From positions 5,551,724 through 5,615,723 of the forward strand of contig NZ_AP021879.1 of assembly GCF_009689005.1 (NCBI RefSeq): a DNA stretch of 64,000 nt, given 5' to 3'. The position numbers and the translations under genes are program-made. Position 1 is the stretch's first letter. Every line of letters starts with the position of its first letter. The notes beneath the pieces are model-generated. The model was not told the DNA's origin. It did not search any database and saw only the letters and a program-made list of their open reading frames with translations. This document shows, in pieces, positions 56,174-64,000 of the stretch. The DNA is from Desulfosarcina ovata subsp. ovata. GTDB taxonomy: Bacteria > Desulfobacterota > Desulfobacteria > Desulfobacterales > Desulfosarcinaceae.

Positions 56174-56578
56174 TTATCCGGCGGTTACCGTGATCTGTCG
56201 GGGGATTGCCTTTTCCGCTTTGGGCAGGGTTAGGCGCAGCACCCCGTTTTCGTGCTTGGCTTCGATCCTTCTCTGATCGATCATCTCGGACAGCGTGAAC
56301 TGCCGGTAGTATCTGCCGATTTCAAACTCGATGAGGACATCTGATTCATTTCCCTCTTCAAACGGCTTGACTTCGCCAGAAATGCTCAGTACGTTGTCGT
56401 TGATGTCGATCGTGACATCACCGGGAGTGACACCGGGCATGTCCGCCAGCAAGGTGATCTGCTGTTCGTTCTCGCAAATATCCACATCCGGTGTAAAGAC
56501 CACGCCGGGTCTGGTCTGTTCGGCGGGGCTGGCCGCCTCTTGCTTTTCCTTGACCTGAAGTTCTTTGGAATCAGCCAT
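56174..56578 (-). CDS. Hsp20/alpha-crystallin small heat shock protein
   Basis: 134 residues. A charged, Pro-poor N-terminus (MADSKELQVKEKQEAASPAE) and then the alpha-crystallin domain: VDICENEQQITLLADMPGVT, DVTIDINDNVLSISGEVKPF, EIGRYYRQFTLSEMIDQRRI, EAKHENGVLRLTLPKAEKAI. A C-terminal I-x-I-type motif is present as RQITVTAG. ATP-independent holdase. It is the second gene of a pair with the one at 56607, 28 bases apart, with AGGAGGGA before the start. Confidence 0.92.
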   Translation of the reverse strand: MADSKELQVKEKQEAASPAEQTRPGVVFTPDVDICENEQQITLLADMPGVTPGDVTIDINDNVLSISGEVKPFEEGNESDVLIEFEIGRYYRQFTLSEMIDQRRIEAKHENGVLRLTLPKAEKAIPRQITVTAG

Positions 56579-56606
56579 TTGTATCCCTCCTTCAGTTAAA
56601 ATGGGG

Positions 56607-57068
56607 TTAATTAACTGTAATCTGCCTCGGTTTTGACGATTCCAATTTGCCGATGGCCACCGTCAACATGCCATCGACCATTTTGGCGTCAACCCTGTTG
56701 GCGTCGATGTCTCCGGGCAGGCTGATGATCCGGGAAAACTTGCCCGCCTCCCGTTCCTTGCGGTGATACCTGACGTTCTCGCCTTCCGATTCAATCGTGC
56801 GCTTGCCCGTGATGGTCAGCTTCCGGTTCTGGACCTGGATATCCAGCGCATCGGCCTTGATACCGGGAAGTTCGGCCCGGACATAGTATTTTTCCTTATC
56901 TTCCGTGAGATTGACCGCTGGAAAGACCTTGGCAGCCATCCAGGGCATCCCCGGTCTGGCGCGCAATGTGCGGGCCAAGCGGTCCATCTGACGGGACATG
57001 CGATTCAATTCCGCAAACGGATGGTCCCAACCCACCGACGGATAATTGAAGAGTCTTCTTGCAAACAT
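56607..57068 (-). CDS. Hsp20/alpha-crystallin small heat shock protein
   Basis: 153 residues from MFARRLFNYPSVGWDHPFAE; the longer frame to 57176 is rejected because AAAGGAGGAAC precedes this ATG. The alpha-crystallin domain spans about 48-150: FPAVNLTEDKEKYYVRAELP, ALDIQVQNRKLTITGKRTIE, EREAGKFSRIISLPGDIDAN, RVDAKMVDGMLTVAIGKLES. The N-terminus (LNRMSRQMDRLARTLRA) is the usual oligomerisation helix. Paired with the second Hsp20 downstream; such pairs often form mixed oligomers. Confidence 0.92.
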   Translation of the reverse strand: MFARRLFNYPSVGWDHPFAELNRMSRQMDRLARTLRARPGMPWMAAKVFPAVNLTEDKEKYYVRAELPGIKADALDIQVQNRKLTITGKRTIESEGENVRYHRKEREAGKFSRIISLPGDIDANRVDAKMVDGMLTVAIGKLESSKPRQITVN

Positions 57069-57221
57069 GGTGTGTTCCTCCTTTTTAGGCAGTTTTACTA
57101 ACGGGCCAGGGGCCCATCGTCCTTTGAAAATGATCATCAGGTTTAAACCAGTTCCAAGGGATCCATTTTTTTGCACTCATTGTTTCCCTCCTTATTTATT
57201 ACATTACTTTTTTCTTTTATT

Positions 57222-57252
57222 TTTATAGTAATGCAACCAATAATTCTGTCAA
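57222..57252 (-). promoter_or_regulatory. putative promoter of the Hsp20 pair
   Basis: On the minus strand TTGACA (57252-57247) and TATAAA (57227-57222) with a 19-base spacer, about 150 bases before the ATG. There is no CIRCE element and no clear sigma32 pattern. Confidence 0.4.
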
Positions 57253-57407
57253 GGAGGGGTAAAATCTTTAATGGATCTGTACAGCCCATTACCTGATGTG
57301 GTTTAAAAAAACCGAACACTTTGCTAAGAACGAATTATCAGAAAGCGCGGTGTTCCATGAGAGCCCAAAAGTGTCGAGGGCGCAGATTTTTTTTTAAGGG
57401 TCAAACC

Positions 57408-57611
57408 ATGCCGAAGCTAAAATGCATATTTTGCGGGGGTCGTGCTGAGTTGCACGGACGTTGAGCCACTGCCAAAGTCGCCTGCAGGGACTGCGGGATG
57501 GAAATCAACCCGGAGCAATACCGGGACCAAATAGAAAACTGGATGGAAACCGTATGTGAAATCACCTTCTGCAATTCGACATCGGTTAAATCCAAAAGCA
57601 CGAACTCCTAA
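57408..57611 (+). pseudogene. small zinc-ribbon protein with in-frame TGA
   Basis: Start ATG 57408; codons read MPKLKCIFCGGRAELHGR, then TGA (57462-57464), then ATAKVACRDCGMEINPEQYR and DQIENWMETVCEITF to TAA at 57609. Two CxxC knuckles (CIFC and CRDC) lie on either side of the TGA, so the full zinc ribbon exists only if TGA is read through. It is more likely a point mutation. Confidence 0.55.
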
Positions 57612-57754
57612 GAGCCTGTTTGAGAAGTCTGGATCAGGTCCGATAACAAGGCGGGCTTTTTTACGCATAGTGGGGCTATGTGTGGAAACGCCCAACGTAG
57701 AAGACGGATGAAAAGACAAGCAGGCGGGTATATTCTTTGACAGAAATCGCCTTA
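57611..57754. repeat. chimeric repeat: half 144-bp element joined to 108-bp element
   Basis: 57611-57650 equals the left end of the 43218 repeat (AGAGCCTGTTTGAGAAGTCT...). From AACAAGGCGG, a 10-mer both families share, it continues as the 108-base repeat of 36808-36915. Confidence 0.75.
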
Positions 57755-58020
57755 ACATCCTTTATCGCGGCCATGGGCCGCTCCTACAAGGCTCCGAGAC
57801 CCGGTCAGCCGCCTGCGGGATGAGGCAACCGGCGACCTGCTCCACGGACGGTGCGCCGGTCGCCTCACCCTCCGGCTTGCTTGCCTGGCTCACCGGACTG
57901 ACCTGGAAGGCAGACAAGCCGGAACCCGATAAACTGGTTCCGGTCGACGGGGTCGAGCCCGTAGCGGTTGGCCGGCCGGCAGAGTTTGGCCGACGTTTCG
58001 AGAGCAGTTAGGGAGGCATT
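57755..58020. other. GC-rich region, no supported gene
   Basis: Begins with GCGGCCATGGGCCGCTCCTA, a hairpin (GCGGCCATGGGCCGC) that also echoes the interior of the ISAs1-related MITEs. The remaining frame to 58011 has no recognisable protein features. Confidence 0.4.
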
Positions 58021-59541
58021 CTATGCTTTCTCTCTGTTTTCTCCCTCGAGGATACTTTCCTGGAAGCGTCGCAGCCGCCGATCATGCCACCATTCACGGC
58101 CCGCTTGCAGGATCACCAGGGTGAAACCTGAGGGAAACACGAGCAGGAAGGGTACAGCCAACCAGGTTTCATGGCGCCAGGCGAACCATACCGGCAGAAA
58201 CGCATAAATCAGGCCCGACAAATTCAGCAACAGATAGCGCGTCGAGCGCTGACCATCGGCAATGGGGACTTCCGGCAACCGCTGCGCGTCCCGAAGGCCG
58301 TATTTGGGGGTGCGATCGAACACTCCACCGCGCTGGAAAATGCCCTGGATCACGGACAGCGCCAAGCTGGGCGCAAGGCCGATGGTAAAGATGGGCAACA
58401 GCGGCAGGCAGCGTAGCCGCTCCCTTTGGCGTTGATCACTGGCGTAGAGGAAAAAAAAAGCCAGGATCGTAAGGGTTGCACCCAGAAATAACGGTAGATC
58501 CAAGCGCAGGATCTGATAGGGACCGATGCCCGATCGTATCAGAATCGTGGGATAAAGGGTCAGCGTAACCAGGGCGCCCAACAGCCAGCCGAGATTGGCC
58601 AGCAGGTGAAACGTCGCCTCGATCTTAATGCAGACGGGCAGCGTGCTGCCAAGGAGCTGTGGCAAGATTTTGCGGGCGGTTTGAATGGAGCCTTTGGCCC
58701 AGCGGTGCTGCTGACGACGGAAATCTTCCAGGGTGACCGGCAGTTCCGAGGGCACTGCGTAATCGTTGAGATAAAGAAACCGCCAGCCGGCCATTTGAGC
58801 CCGATAGCTCAGGTCCAGATCTTCGGTTACCGTATCGGCCTGCCAGCCGCCGGCGGTTTCGATGGCCTGCCGCCGCCAGACCCCGGCCGTTCCGTTGAAG
58901 TTGAAGAAGCACCCCCGGTGGCAGCGGACCCGGTGTTCGATGCCGAAATGGGGTCCGAGCAGCAACGCCTGGATTCGGGTCAACCATGAGTGGCTCGAGT
59001 TGAGAAAACCCCAACGCACCTGAACCATACCGATGGCCGGGTCGGCGAAATAGGGAACGGTGCGCACAAGGAAATCTTCATCCGGTAGGAAATCGGCATC
59101 GAAGACGGCGATCAGATCACCCTTGGCACGCACCAGTCCGCAGGACAGGGCGCCGGCCTTGTAAGCGATGCGGTTTTGCCGGCGCAGCACGCGGGCGTTT
59201 ATCCCGCTTGCCCTCCAGAACGCGGCACACCGATCGACAATCCGGCTGGTATCATCCGTCGAGTCATCCAGAATCTGGATTTCAAGCCGGTCGGTTGGCC
59301 ATCGCATTCGTGCCGCAGCATCGATCAGCCTGGCGGCCACATACCGCTCATTGTAAAATGGCAGCTGGATGGTGACCCGTGGACGGGTCCTACCGGCAAT
59401 ATCAGGCGGCTTGGGATCGCGGCAATGGCGCATCGGCCACCAGTGCCACAACAGCCACAGGCGGTGCAGGCCGTAAGTGGCCAGCCCGCCCAGTGCGACA
59501 AAATGGACGATACTCAGTGCATGGAGAAGCTCAGATGTCAT
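58021..59541 (-). CDS. cellulose synthase/CslA-like processive GT2 glycosyltransferase
   Basis: 506 residues from MTSELLHALSIVHF. One N-terminal helix (about 8-28), the GT2 domain (about 50-330) with VTIQLPFYNERYVAARLIDA, QILDDSTDDT, DADFLPDEDF, VTEDLDLSYRAQMAGWRFLY and RQQHRWAKGSIQTARKIL (D, DxD, TED, QxxRW), then four C-terminal membrane helices. The pattern is that of glucomannan synthase-like CslA and bacterial relatives, which polymerise a hexose and pass it through the membrane. No PilZ domain and no bcsB-type partner. It is divergent from an outer membrane protein gene 200 bases away. Confidence 0.87.
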   Translation of the reverse strand: MTSELLHALSIVHFVALGGLATYGLHRLWLLWHWWPMRHCRDPKPPDIAGRTRPRVTIQLPFYNERYVAARLIDAAARMRWPTDRLEIQILDDSTDDTSRIVDRCAAFWRASGINARVLRRQNRIAYKAGALSCGLVRAKGDLIAVFDADFLPDEDFLVRTVPYFADPAIGMVQVRWGFLNSSHSWLTRIQALLLGPHFGIEHRVRCHRGCFFNFNGTAGVWRRQAIETAGGWQADTVTEDLDLSYRAQMAGWRFLYLNDYAVPSELPVTLEDFRRQQHRWAKGSIQTARKILPQLLGSTLPVCIKIEATFHLLANLGWLLGALVTLTLYPTILIRSGIGPYQILRLDLPLFLGATLTILAFFFLYASDQRQRERLRCLPLLPIFTIGLAPSLALSVIQGIFQRGGVFDRTPKYGLRDAQRLPEVPIADGQRSTRYLLLNLSGLIYAFLPVWFAWRHETWLAVPFLLVFPSGFTLVILQAGREWWHDRRLRRFQESILEGENREKA

Positions 59542-59742
59542 GGCAGCAAGCCTATAGCATGACCACATACTTCTCATCAATCGGAACCTGCGTCCCTTTC
59601 AGAGCAATCGCATGCAGTATCGCAATCTTGAATACCTACCACCTTTGTCATCGATACTATCATTTTGACTTTTCCATTACCGATCGCGTAATTTTCTTTA
59701 CTTTCTCGATACAAACAATGCTACAAATCGATCGGGGGAATC

Positions 59743-60585
59743 ATGCAACTGAAGCGGTACGTTAATTTAGGGCTGGTGGTGGGGCTGTCATTGATTTTCT
59801 CATCCGGAAATGTGCTGGCTGGGGCCTGGACATTTGAGAAGGGCAAAAGCTATCATCGACTGGAAGCAAACCTGTTTTATTCAGATGAGAATTACGATGT
59901 CGATGGTGACCGGACGGATATGGATGCCGGCGGTGATTTCCAAGACACCAATCTGAAATATTATCTCGAGTACGGGATCAGCGATGAGACAACGCTGATT
60001 GCCTCGCTTTACTACAAATACCTGATTCGAGAAGACGACTATCGCAAAGACGAAACCTGGGGCTTTGGTGACATCGAGCTGGGGCTTAAGCAACGTCTCT
60101 GGCAAGGCCATGGGGGCGTCCTTTCCACCCAGGGGTTGGTGAAAATCCCCGAGACCTATGACGACGATGACGACGTTCCGCTCGGCGATGGCCACTACGA
60201 CGGTGAGATTCGCCTGCTCTATGGGCAGTCGCTCTGGAAACTTTTTCCCGGCTATTGCAACGTCGAGATCGGCTATCGCTGGCGCGAGGGAGACGCCAAG
60301 GACCAGATCCGCTATGTCATCGAATTGGGTTCGGACTTCGGTCAGCGCTGGTACGGGCGCGTCAAGCTGGACGGTACCGCCGGGCTTTACGATGATGACG
60401 ACCTTTTTGATGATTATGGGAATCCGGCAGCGACGTCAAATTATGATCTGGGCAAACTGGACACGGCCATCGGCTACCGCATCAGCGACCGCTGGGGGCT
60501 TGAGGCCGGCTGCACGCCGACCCTTTACGGCGAAAATATCGCGGCCGGGGTGACGTGGACCTTTGCCATCGTCTTTCAGCCTTGA
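59743..60585 (+). CDS. outer membrane beta-barrel protein, unknown role
   Basis: 280 residues. Signal peptide about 1-27 (NLGLVVGLSLIFSSGNVLAG). The mature protein alternates polar and aromatic residues: SYHRLEANLFYSDENYDVDG, LKYYLEYGISDETTLIASLY, GLKQRLWQGHGGVLSTQGLV, and ends GVTWTFAIVFQP. Acidic loops (YDDDDDVPLGDGHYDGE, LYDDDDLFDDYGN) could bind calcium. Resembles the DUF-type 'transporter' barrels in proteobacteria. It is followed with overlap by a GT2 gene. GGGGGAA upstream of the ATG. Confidence 0.75.
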   Translation: MQLKRYVNLGLVVGLSLIFSSGNVLAGAWTFEKGKSYHRLEANLFYSDENYDVDGDRTDMDAGGDFQDTNLKYYLEYGISDETTLIASLYYKYLIREDDYRKDETWGFGDIELGLKQRLWQGHGGVLSTQGLVKIPETYDDDDDVPLGDGHYDGEIRLLYGQSLWKLFPGYCNVEIGYRWREGDAKDQIRYVIELGSDFGQRWYGRVKLDGTAGLYDDDDLFDDYGNPAATSNYDLGKLDTAIGYRISDRWGLEAGCTPTLYGENIAAGVTWTFAIVFQP

Positions 60586-61301
60586 TCAACTGCCAACGCA
60601 TCGCGCTTCTGATTCCGGCCTGCAACGAGGCCGAATCGCTTCCTAAAGTGCTGTCCGCATGGCCGCACAGCGTCGACCGACTGATTGTCATCGATAACGG
60701 ATCCACGGATGGCACCGCCCGCATCGCCCGGGGCTTCGGTGCCGAGGTTGTGCACGAACCGCGGCATGGCTACGGAAGTGCTTGTCTTCGCGGGTTGGCC
60801 CGACTCGCATCGGATCCGCCGGATATCGTCGCTTTTGCCGATGCCGATGGCAGCGATGACCTGGCATGCCTTGAGCCGATTATCGATCCCATTGCAGAGA
60901 ACCGGGCCGATTTTGTCCTCTCCCGGCGGGTTCCCACCACACCCCGCGCCCTGACCCCCCAGCAACGCTTCGGAAACTGGCTGGCGACTCGGTTGATCCG
61001 GGTTATTTGGGACGGGCCTTACCGCGATCTGGGCCCCATGCGGGCGGTGCGCTGGCGCCATCTGGTCGATTTTAAAATGCGTGATCCCGATTACGGCTGG
61101 ACGGTCGAAATGCAAATCCGCGCCCTGCATCGAAAATGCCGTATTCAGGAGGTGGCAGTGCCTTACCGCCCCAGAGTCGCTGGGCGTTCACAGGTCAGCG
61201 GGACGCTGGCGGGCGTTTTTGGGGCGGGGGTGAAAATACTGTGGATCATCGGCCGTGAGGCGCTGGAGCAACCACGCCGCCACCGGCGCTGCAAAGATTA
61301 A
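60582..61301 (+). CDS. DPM1-like GT2 glycosyltransferase
   Basis: 239 residues from TTG 60582 (MINCQRIALLIPACNEAESL), whose TTGA overlaps the stop of the barrel gene; a GTG at 60555 is an alternative. Motifs: ALLIPACNEAESLPKVLSAW, VIDNGSTDGTARIA, HEPRHGYGSACLRGLA, VAFADADGSDDLACLEPI (DxD), YRDLGPMRAVRW and DYGWTVEMQIRAL. No membrane helices. It should make a polyprenyl-phosphate sugar or a nucleotide-activated product. Its last 114 bases overlap the convergent mannosyltransferase-like gene. Confidence 0.85.
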   Translation: MINCQRIALLIPACNEAESLPKVLSAWPHSVDRLIVIDNGSTDGTARIARGFGAEVVHEPRHGYGSACLRGLARLASDPPDIVAFADADGSDDLACLEPIIDPIAENRADFVLSRRVPTTPRALTPQQRFGNWLATRLIRVIWDGPYRDLGPMRAVRWRHLVDFKMRDPDYGWTVEMQIRALHRKCRIQEVAVPYRPRVAGRSQVSGTLAGVFGAGVKILWIIGREALEQPRRHRRCKD

Positions 61302-62588
61302 AAAGGGCGTCAGATCGTCTTCGATCCACCTGCCCAGCAAGGCGTAAGGGATCAGGACGCGATAGGCGAGCAGTACGGCCCAGGAGAGAACGATCCCGCA
61401 AGAGGCGGGTGAGAAGGGCAGAAAGAGCACCAGATACAGGGCATACCAGGGGTGCAGGGTGGGGGTCAGCAGAAGAAACGTCAGCGCGAGAAAACGGAAG
61501 CGATCAAGGGTGTCTGCAATCGGTGGCCGCCGCGTGCCGATGGGCCGGTAGGCGACAAACAGGGCCACCGCAAAACCACCGCCGATCAGGCAGCGGGTCT
61601 GGATGCCGGACAACGGAGTGAGACGCATACACCGGTAGAGAAACCCGGAGAACTCCCATGTCCGGGCATAGAGGGATAACGTAGCCCAGGCGTTCTGAAT
61701 GTCCGGGAAAAAGGGCAGGGCGAGAGCAAGGGAACCGACGGTTATTCCGATGCAAAAAACAATGCACCGGGATCGACCGGCCAGAATCAGCATGCCGGGA
61801 AAAAACACCAGGGGAAACAACTTGGTGAGTACCGCCATGGAGTAGCATACGCCGGCAATAAAAACTCGGCTCCATTGTGGCTTCGCCCGTGGCACCACAA
61901 GCCCGGCCGTTTGTGGCTGCCCCACCAAAAGGTAGATCGCCACAACAAGAAAGAGCATGCCAGCGGCATCAATATGCCCGGAAGCGGCGATCTCCAGGAC
62001 CGCAAGCGGGTGCCAGGCGTACAGCATCGCCAGCCAGGACGGTTGCTCCATAATGCGTAAAAGGCGCACGATCAGGGCGCAGGTCATCACATCGAAGATG
62101 ACCAGTACGGTTTTGATCCCGATGAGTCCGCTTTTCAGCGCCGCACCAGCGGTGAAAACCCATTGGGCGGCGGGCGGATAGATCGTTGTTAGGTCGGCGT
62201 GATTGACTCGGGCGAGCAGAGCGGCCGGCCCGGCCTCATGGGCCGGCACCGCGGCCGGGGGCAGTCCATAGGGATTGTGGCCGGATAGCAGCCGAAGTCC
62301 ATCCCAGAGATAGCGGAACAGGTCGTCGGACAACTCCGGCGGCCTTAGCACGAAGAACGCCCGGATCAGGATCGCCACAACCATGACCTGACCGGGAGAG
62401 ACGTGCCAGTGATAACGACTGGCGGTGTAAAGGCAGATACAGATGAGGATCATCACCCCTGCGGTAACGGCGATGAGTAGAGGGATGGCAAGCCGCAAAT
62501 CAGCTTGCAGGGCGAGAATCAGATAGGAGAAGACGATGGCAGTGCAAAGACCCCATTGGCTCAGAACACAGGCCGGCGTGCAATGCAT
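61188..62588 (-). CDS. GT-C membrane glycosyltransferase (GT87/mannosyltransferase-like)
   Basis: 466 residues from ATG 62588; ATG 62639 gives 483. Ten to twelve membrane helices. PPELSDDLFRYLWDGLRLLS (about 82-101) is the first-loop acidic motif of GT-C enzymes acting with polyprenyl-phosphate donors, then GHNPYGLPPA and YPPAAQWVF, typical for mycobacterial-like mannosyltransferases. ASGHIDAAGMLFLVVAIYLL and LAVLTKLFPLVFFPGML-type helices follow. With the DPM1-like enzyme next to it, it forms a donor-synthase/transferase pair. Its 3' end overlaps the partner gene antisense. Confidence 0.8.
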   Translation of the reverse strand: MHCTPACVLSQWGLCTAIVFSYLILALQADLRLAIPLLIAVTAGVMILICICLYTASRYHWHVSPGQVMVVAILIRAFFVLRPPELSDDLFRYLWDGLRLLSGHNPYGLPPAAVPAHEAGPAALLARVNHADLTTIYPPAAQWVFTAGAALKSGLIGIKTVLVIFDVMTCALIVRLLRIMEQPSWLAMLYAWHPLAVLEIAASGHIDAAGMLFLVVAIYLLVGQPQTAGLVVPRAKPQWSRVFIAGVCYSMAVLTKLFPLVFFPGMLILAGRSRCIVFCIGITVGSLALALPFFPDIQNAWATLSLYARTWEFSGFLYRCMRLTPLSGIQTRCLIGGGFAVALFVAYRPIGTRRPPIADTLDRFRFLALTFLLLTPTLHPWYALYLVLFLPFSPASCGIVLSWAVLLAYRVLIPYALLGRWIEDDLTPFLIFAAPVAAWLLQRLTADDPQYFHPRPKNARQRPADL

Positions 62589-63426
62589 GGCGAGGTTACT
62601 GGGGTTGTTGACCTTTTTGGTGGGCGCCACCGTGGGCATGGACGGGTTTGCCTATGATTTGGGGGTGATCGATGTAAAAACGCTGGCAGCCGGCAAAACC
62701 GCATGGATCGTCCTGGATGCGCGTCCACCCGCGGTCTACCGGAAGGGGCATCTGCCCGGTGCGCTCTCTTTCTCCTGGGAGGCCTATACCAGAATTGATG
62801 CCCAAAAGATACCTTACCGGATCTGGCCGGCAGCGGAATTGGCCGCGGCCTTAGGTGGCATGGGAATCGACGAGAACGCTCCGATCGTGGTGTACGGTGA
62901 TGCCGACACCACCTGGGGCGGGGAAGGATGGTGCTGCTGGGCACTGATCTGGCTGGGCCATCAGGGTCCGGTGCGCATGCTGGATGGCGGGGTGCAGGCG
63001 TGGCAACGGGCCGGGATGGCGATGACCGACACGGATGCCCCGCAATCCGGCGCCGGCGCCACGTATCATGCCTGGCCGCGCGGTGAGGTGACCATCAACT
63101 GCCAGGAAATCGCCGACCTGGCCGACAACCAGATCCTGGTCGACACCCGATCCACCCTGGAGTGGCTCACCGGCCACCTTCCGGGGGCCGTCCACCTCTC
63201 CTGGACATCGCTCTACGAAGGAAAAGACCGTCACCCCATCGACGCGAAGCGTTATGGGGAGCTGCTCGGCAAGCAGGGGATCGACGCCGACATGGAGCCG
63301 GTTTTCTACTGTACCGGCGGCGTTCGCTCGGCCTATGCCTGGGTGATTCACCAGCTTTACATGTCCTCACCGGCGAGAAATTTCGAAGGCGGCACCGAAG
63401 CCTGGGACCGCTATCCAAACCGGTAG
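62587..63426 (+). CDS. periplasmic two-domain rhodanese sulfurtransferase
   Basis: 279 residues from ATG 62587, giving a signal peptide MARLLGLLTFLVGATVGMDG; the longer frame to 62536 would bury it. First rhodanese domain (about 25-145): VLDARPPAVYRKGHLPGALS, but its active-site loop reads YGDADTTWGGEGWCCW, lacking the usual Cys loop. Second domain (about 165-279): ILVDTRSTLEWLTGHLPGAV and PVFYCTGGVRSAYAW, with a proper catalytic Cys. Moves sulfane sulfur, perhaps from thiosulfate, in the periplasm. The next gene also encodes an exported rhodanese, so a sulfur-handling pair. Confidence 0.87.
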   Translation: MARLLGLLTFLVGATVGMDGFAYDLGVIDVKTLAAGKTAWIVLDARPPAVYRKGHLPGALSFSWEAYTRIDAQKIPYRIWPAAELAAALGGMGIDENAPIVVYGDADTTWGGEGWCCWALIWLGHQGPVRMLDGGVQAWQRAGMAMTDTDAPQSGAGATYHAWPRGEVTINCQEIADLADNQILVDTRSTLEWLTGHLPGAVHLSWTSLYEGKDRHPIDAKRYGELLGKQGIDADMEPVFYCTGGVRSAYAWVIHQLYMSSPARNFEGGTEAWDRYPNR

Positions 63427-63446
63427 GGCAAAGGATATCAGTGTTT

Positions 63447-63533
63447 AAGATAATGTTTTTGGCAAGGCCAGAGGGAGAAAGCTGTATCAACCATACCGCG
63501 ACGACCGATAACGCCGCCCAAAAACATTATCTT
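63447..63533. repeat. 87-bp AAGATAATGTTTTTGG repeat
   Basis: AAGATAATGTTTTTGG and CCAAAAACATTATCTT form 16-base arms differing at one position, with inner GGCGTTATCGG-type sequence. Inverted copy at 52826-52910, partial copy at 20363-20387. It lies between the two rhodanese genes. Confidence 0.8.
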
Positions 63534-63579
63534 GAATGCTATATATCCCTTTTTCCACACCATATGATCCGGAGGCCTG

Positions 63580-64000
63580 ATGATGAGAAAACACCCGCGA
63601 ATTATGACCCTGATCATCCTGGCGAGCCTCTTTTTATGGCTTGCCGGGTGCGGCAGCTCGAGCAGCACCAAGGGGAAAGATGAGGATACCGCCCAGGTGG
63701 TCTCCCTCACCCAGCCGCTGACCGAAGCCACCTCCCTTTTTCCCAATGCGCAGCTGTTGGCCGCCATTGAAGACCTGCTTTTGACCAATTCGGACGGCGA
63801 CCCGATCGAAACGGTTACCGACGAGGCGGTGATCCTCGACACGCGGTCCACCGACGCCTATGCCGCCGGCCACATTCCCGGTGCGATCAACGTTCAATGG
63901 GACGATTTCGCCCTGTGGAACGAGCCGCCCCAAAAGGGGACCCTCAAGGCGGTGGCCGACCTGGAGACCCAACTCGGCGCACTGGGGCTGACCCGCGATG
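63580..64000 (+). CDS. rhodanese-domain lipoprotein (cut by window end)
   Basis: At least 140 residues; ATG 63580 or 63583, with GGAGG 5-8 bases upstream. The signal MRKHPRIMTLIILASLFLWL ends at a lipobox LAGC, so the product is a lipoprotein with a Ser-rich linker (GSSSSTKGKDED). Then a rhodanese start: VTDEAVILDTRSTDAYAAGH, IPGAINVQWDDFALWNE. The catalytic loop is beyond the window. Follows the periplasmic rhodanese gene by 153 bases. Confidence 0.85.
   Translation, partial: MMRKHPRIMTLIILASLFLWLAGCGSSSSTKGKDEDTAQVVSLTQPLTEATSLFPNAQLLAAIEDLLLTNSDGDPIETVTDEAVILDTRSTDAYAAGHIPGAINVQWDDFALWNEPPQKGTLKAVADLETQLGALGLTRD

Noticed and set aside
57462..57464. Selenocysteine codon in the zinc-ribbon gene
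   Set aside because: The position is not an expected Cys and no clear SECIS hairpin was recognised; kept as a low-interest question only.
57820..58011. 63-codon plus-strand frame
   Set aside because: Composition is Pro/Gly-rich without domain features, start site or conservation hints; not called.

Overview
The window looks like chromosome from a Gram-negative anaerobe of the Desulfobacterota (Desulfosarcina/Desulfobacteraceae type). This is inferred from gene content, not from a marker gene: a split archaeal-type glutamate synthase, a LEPR-XLL surface protein, DUF134/DUF5320 genes, a PreA-like/GltD-like iron-sulfur oxidoreductase pair, Lol/OMP envelope genes, and many palindromic repeats and decayed insertion sequences. 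No rRNA or intact tRNA was seen.

Layout. 1-3.6 kb: small genes and debris (thioesterase, transposase relic, frameshifted LEPR-XLL gene). 3.5-9.3 kb: glutamate synthase island, with a class II glutamine amidotransferase, a divergent GAF-ANTAR antiterminator, an FMN-type glutamate synthase whose leader carries a textbook ANTAR dual-hexaloop plus an overlapping terminator, and a KaiC-like/HTH/cupin regulator. 9.4-13.2 kb: REP-associated transposase (RAYT) and a complete HipBST-type toxin-antitoxin operon with three operators spaced exactly 72 bp. 13.3-16.9 kb: PreA-like plus NuoG/GltD-like oxidoreductase operon. 17.2-24.7 kb: envelope glycan genes (ArnT-like, GT2, GtrA, LTA-synthase-like sulfatase) and a two-component system. 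24.7-31.2 kb: a nest of mobile elements (an IS within an IS within a RAYT copy) and a collapsed livK/livM remnant. 31.3-38.8 kb: DUF134/DUF5320, a symporter with its own periplasmic binding protein, MarR with a palindromic autoregulatory promoter, and a chemoreceptor. 39-45 kb: ClC channel between two copies (one deleted) of an EamA exporter/MocR regulator pair. 45-49.5 kb: attC-bearing cassette-like region with a HEPN-type gene, then an ISAs1-type IS. 49.9-55.9 kb: six-gene export operon (MacB/LolD-type ABC, LolA-like, beta-barrel, ABC-2). 56-57 kb: two Hsp20 genes. 58-64 kb: glycosyltransferases, an OMP and rhodaneses, the last gene cut by the window end.

The clearest systems-level signals are: (1) ANTAR-controlled glutamate synthase with mutually exclusive RNA folds; (2) an ISAs1-family element (10-bp target duplication) whose terminal sequence is shared by three about 155-bp MITEs, also flanked by 10-bp duplications; (3) HipBST with phased operators; (4) a gene cassette bounded by attC-like sites encoding a winged-helix/HEPN pair; (5) repeat elements repeatedly lying exactly on stop codons.
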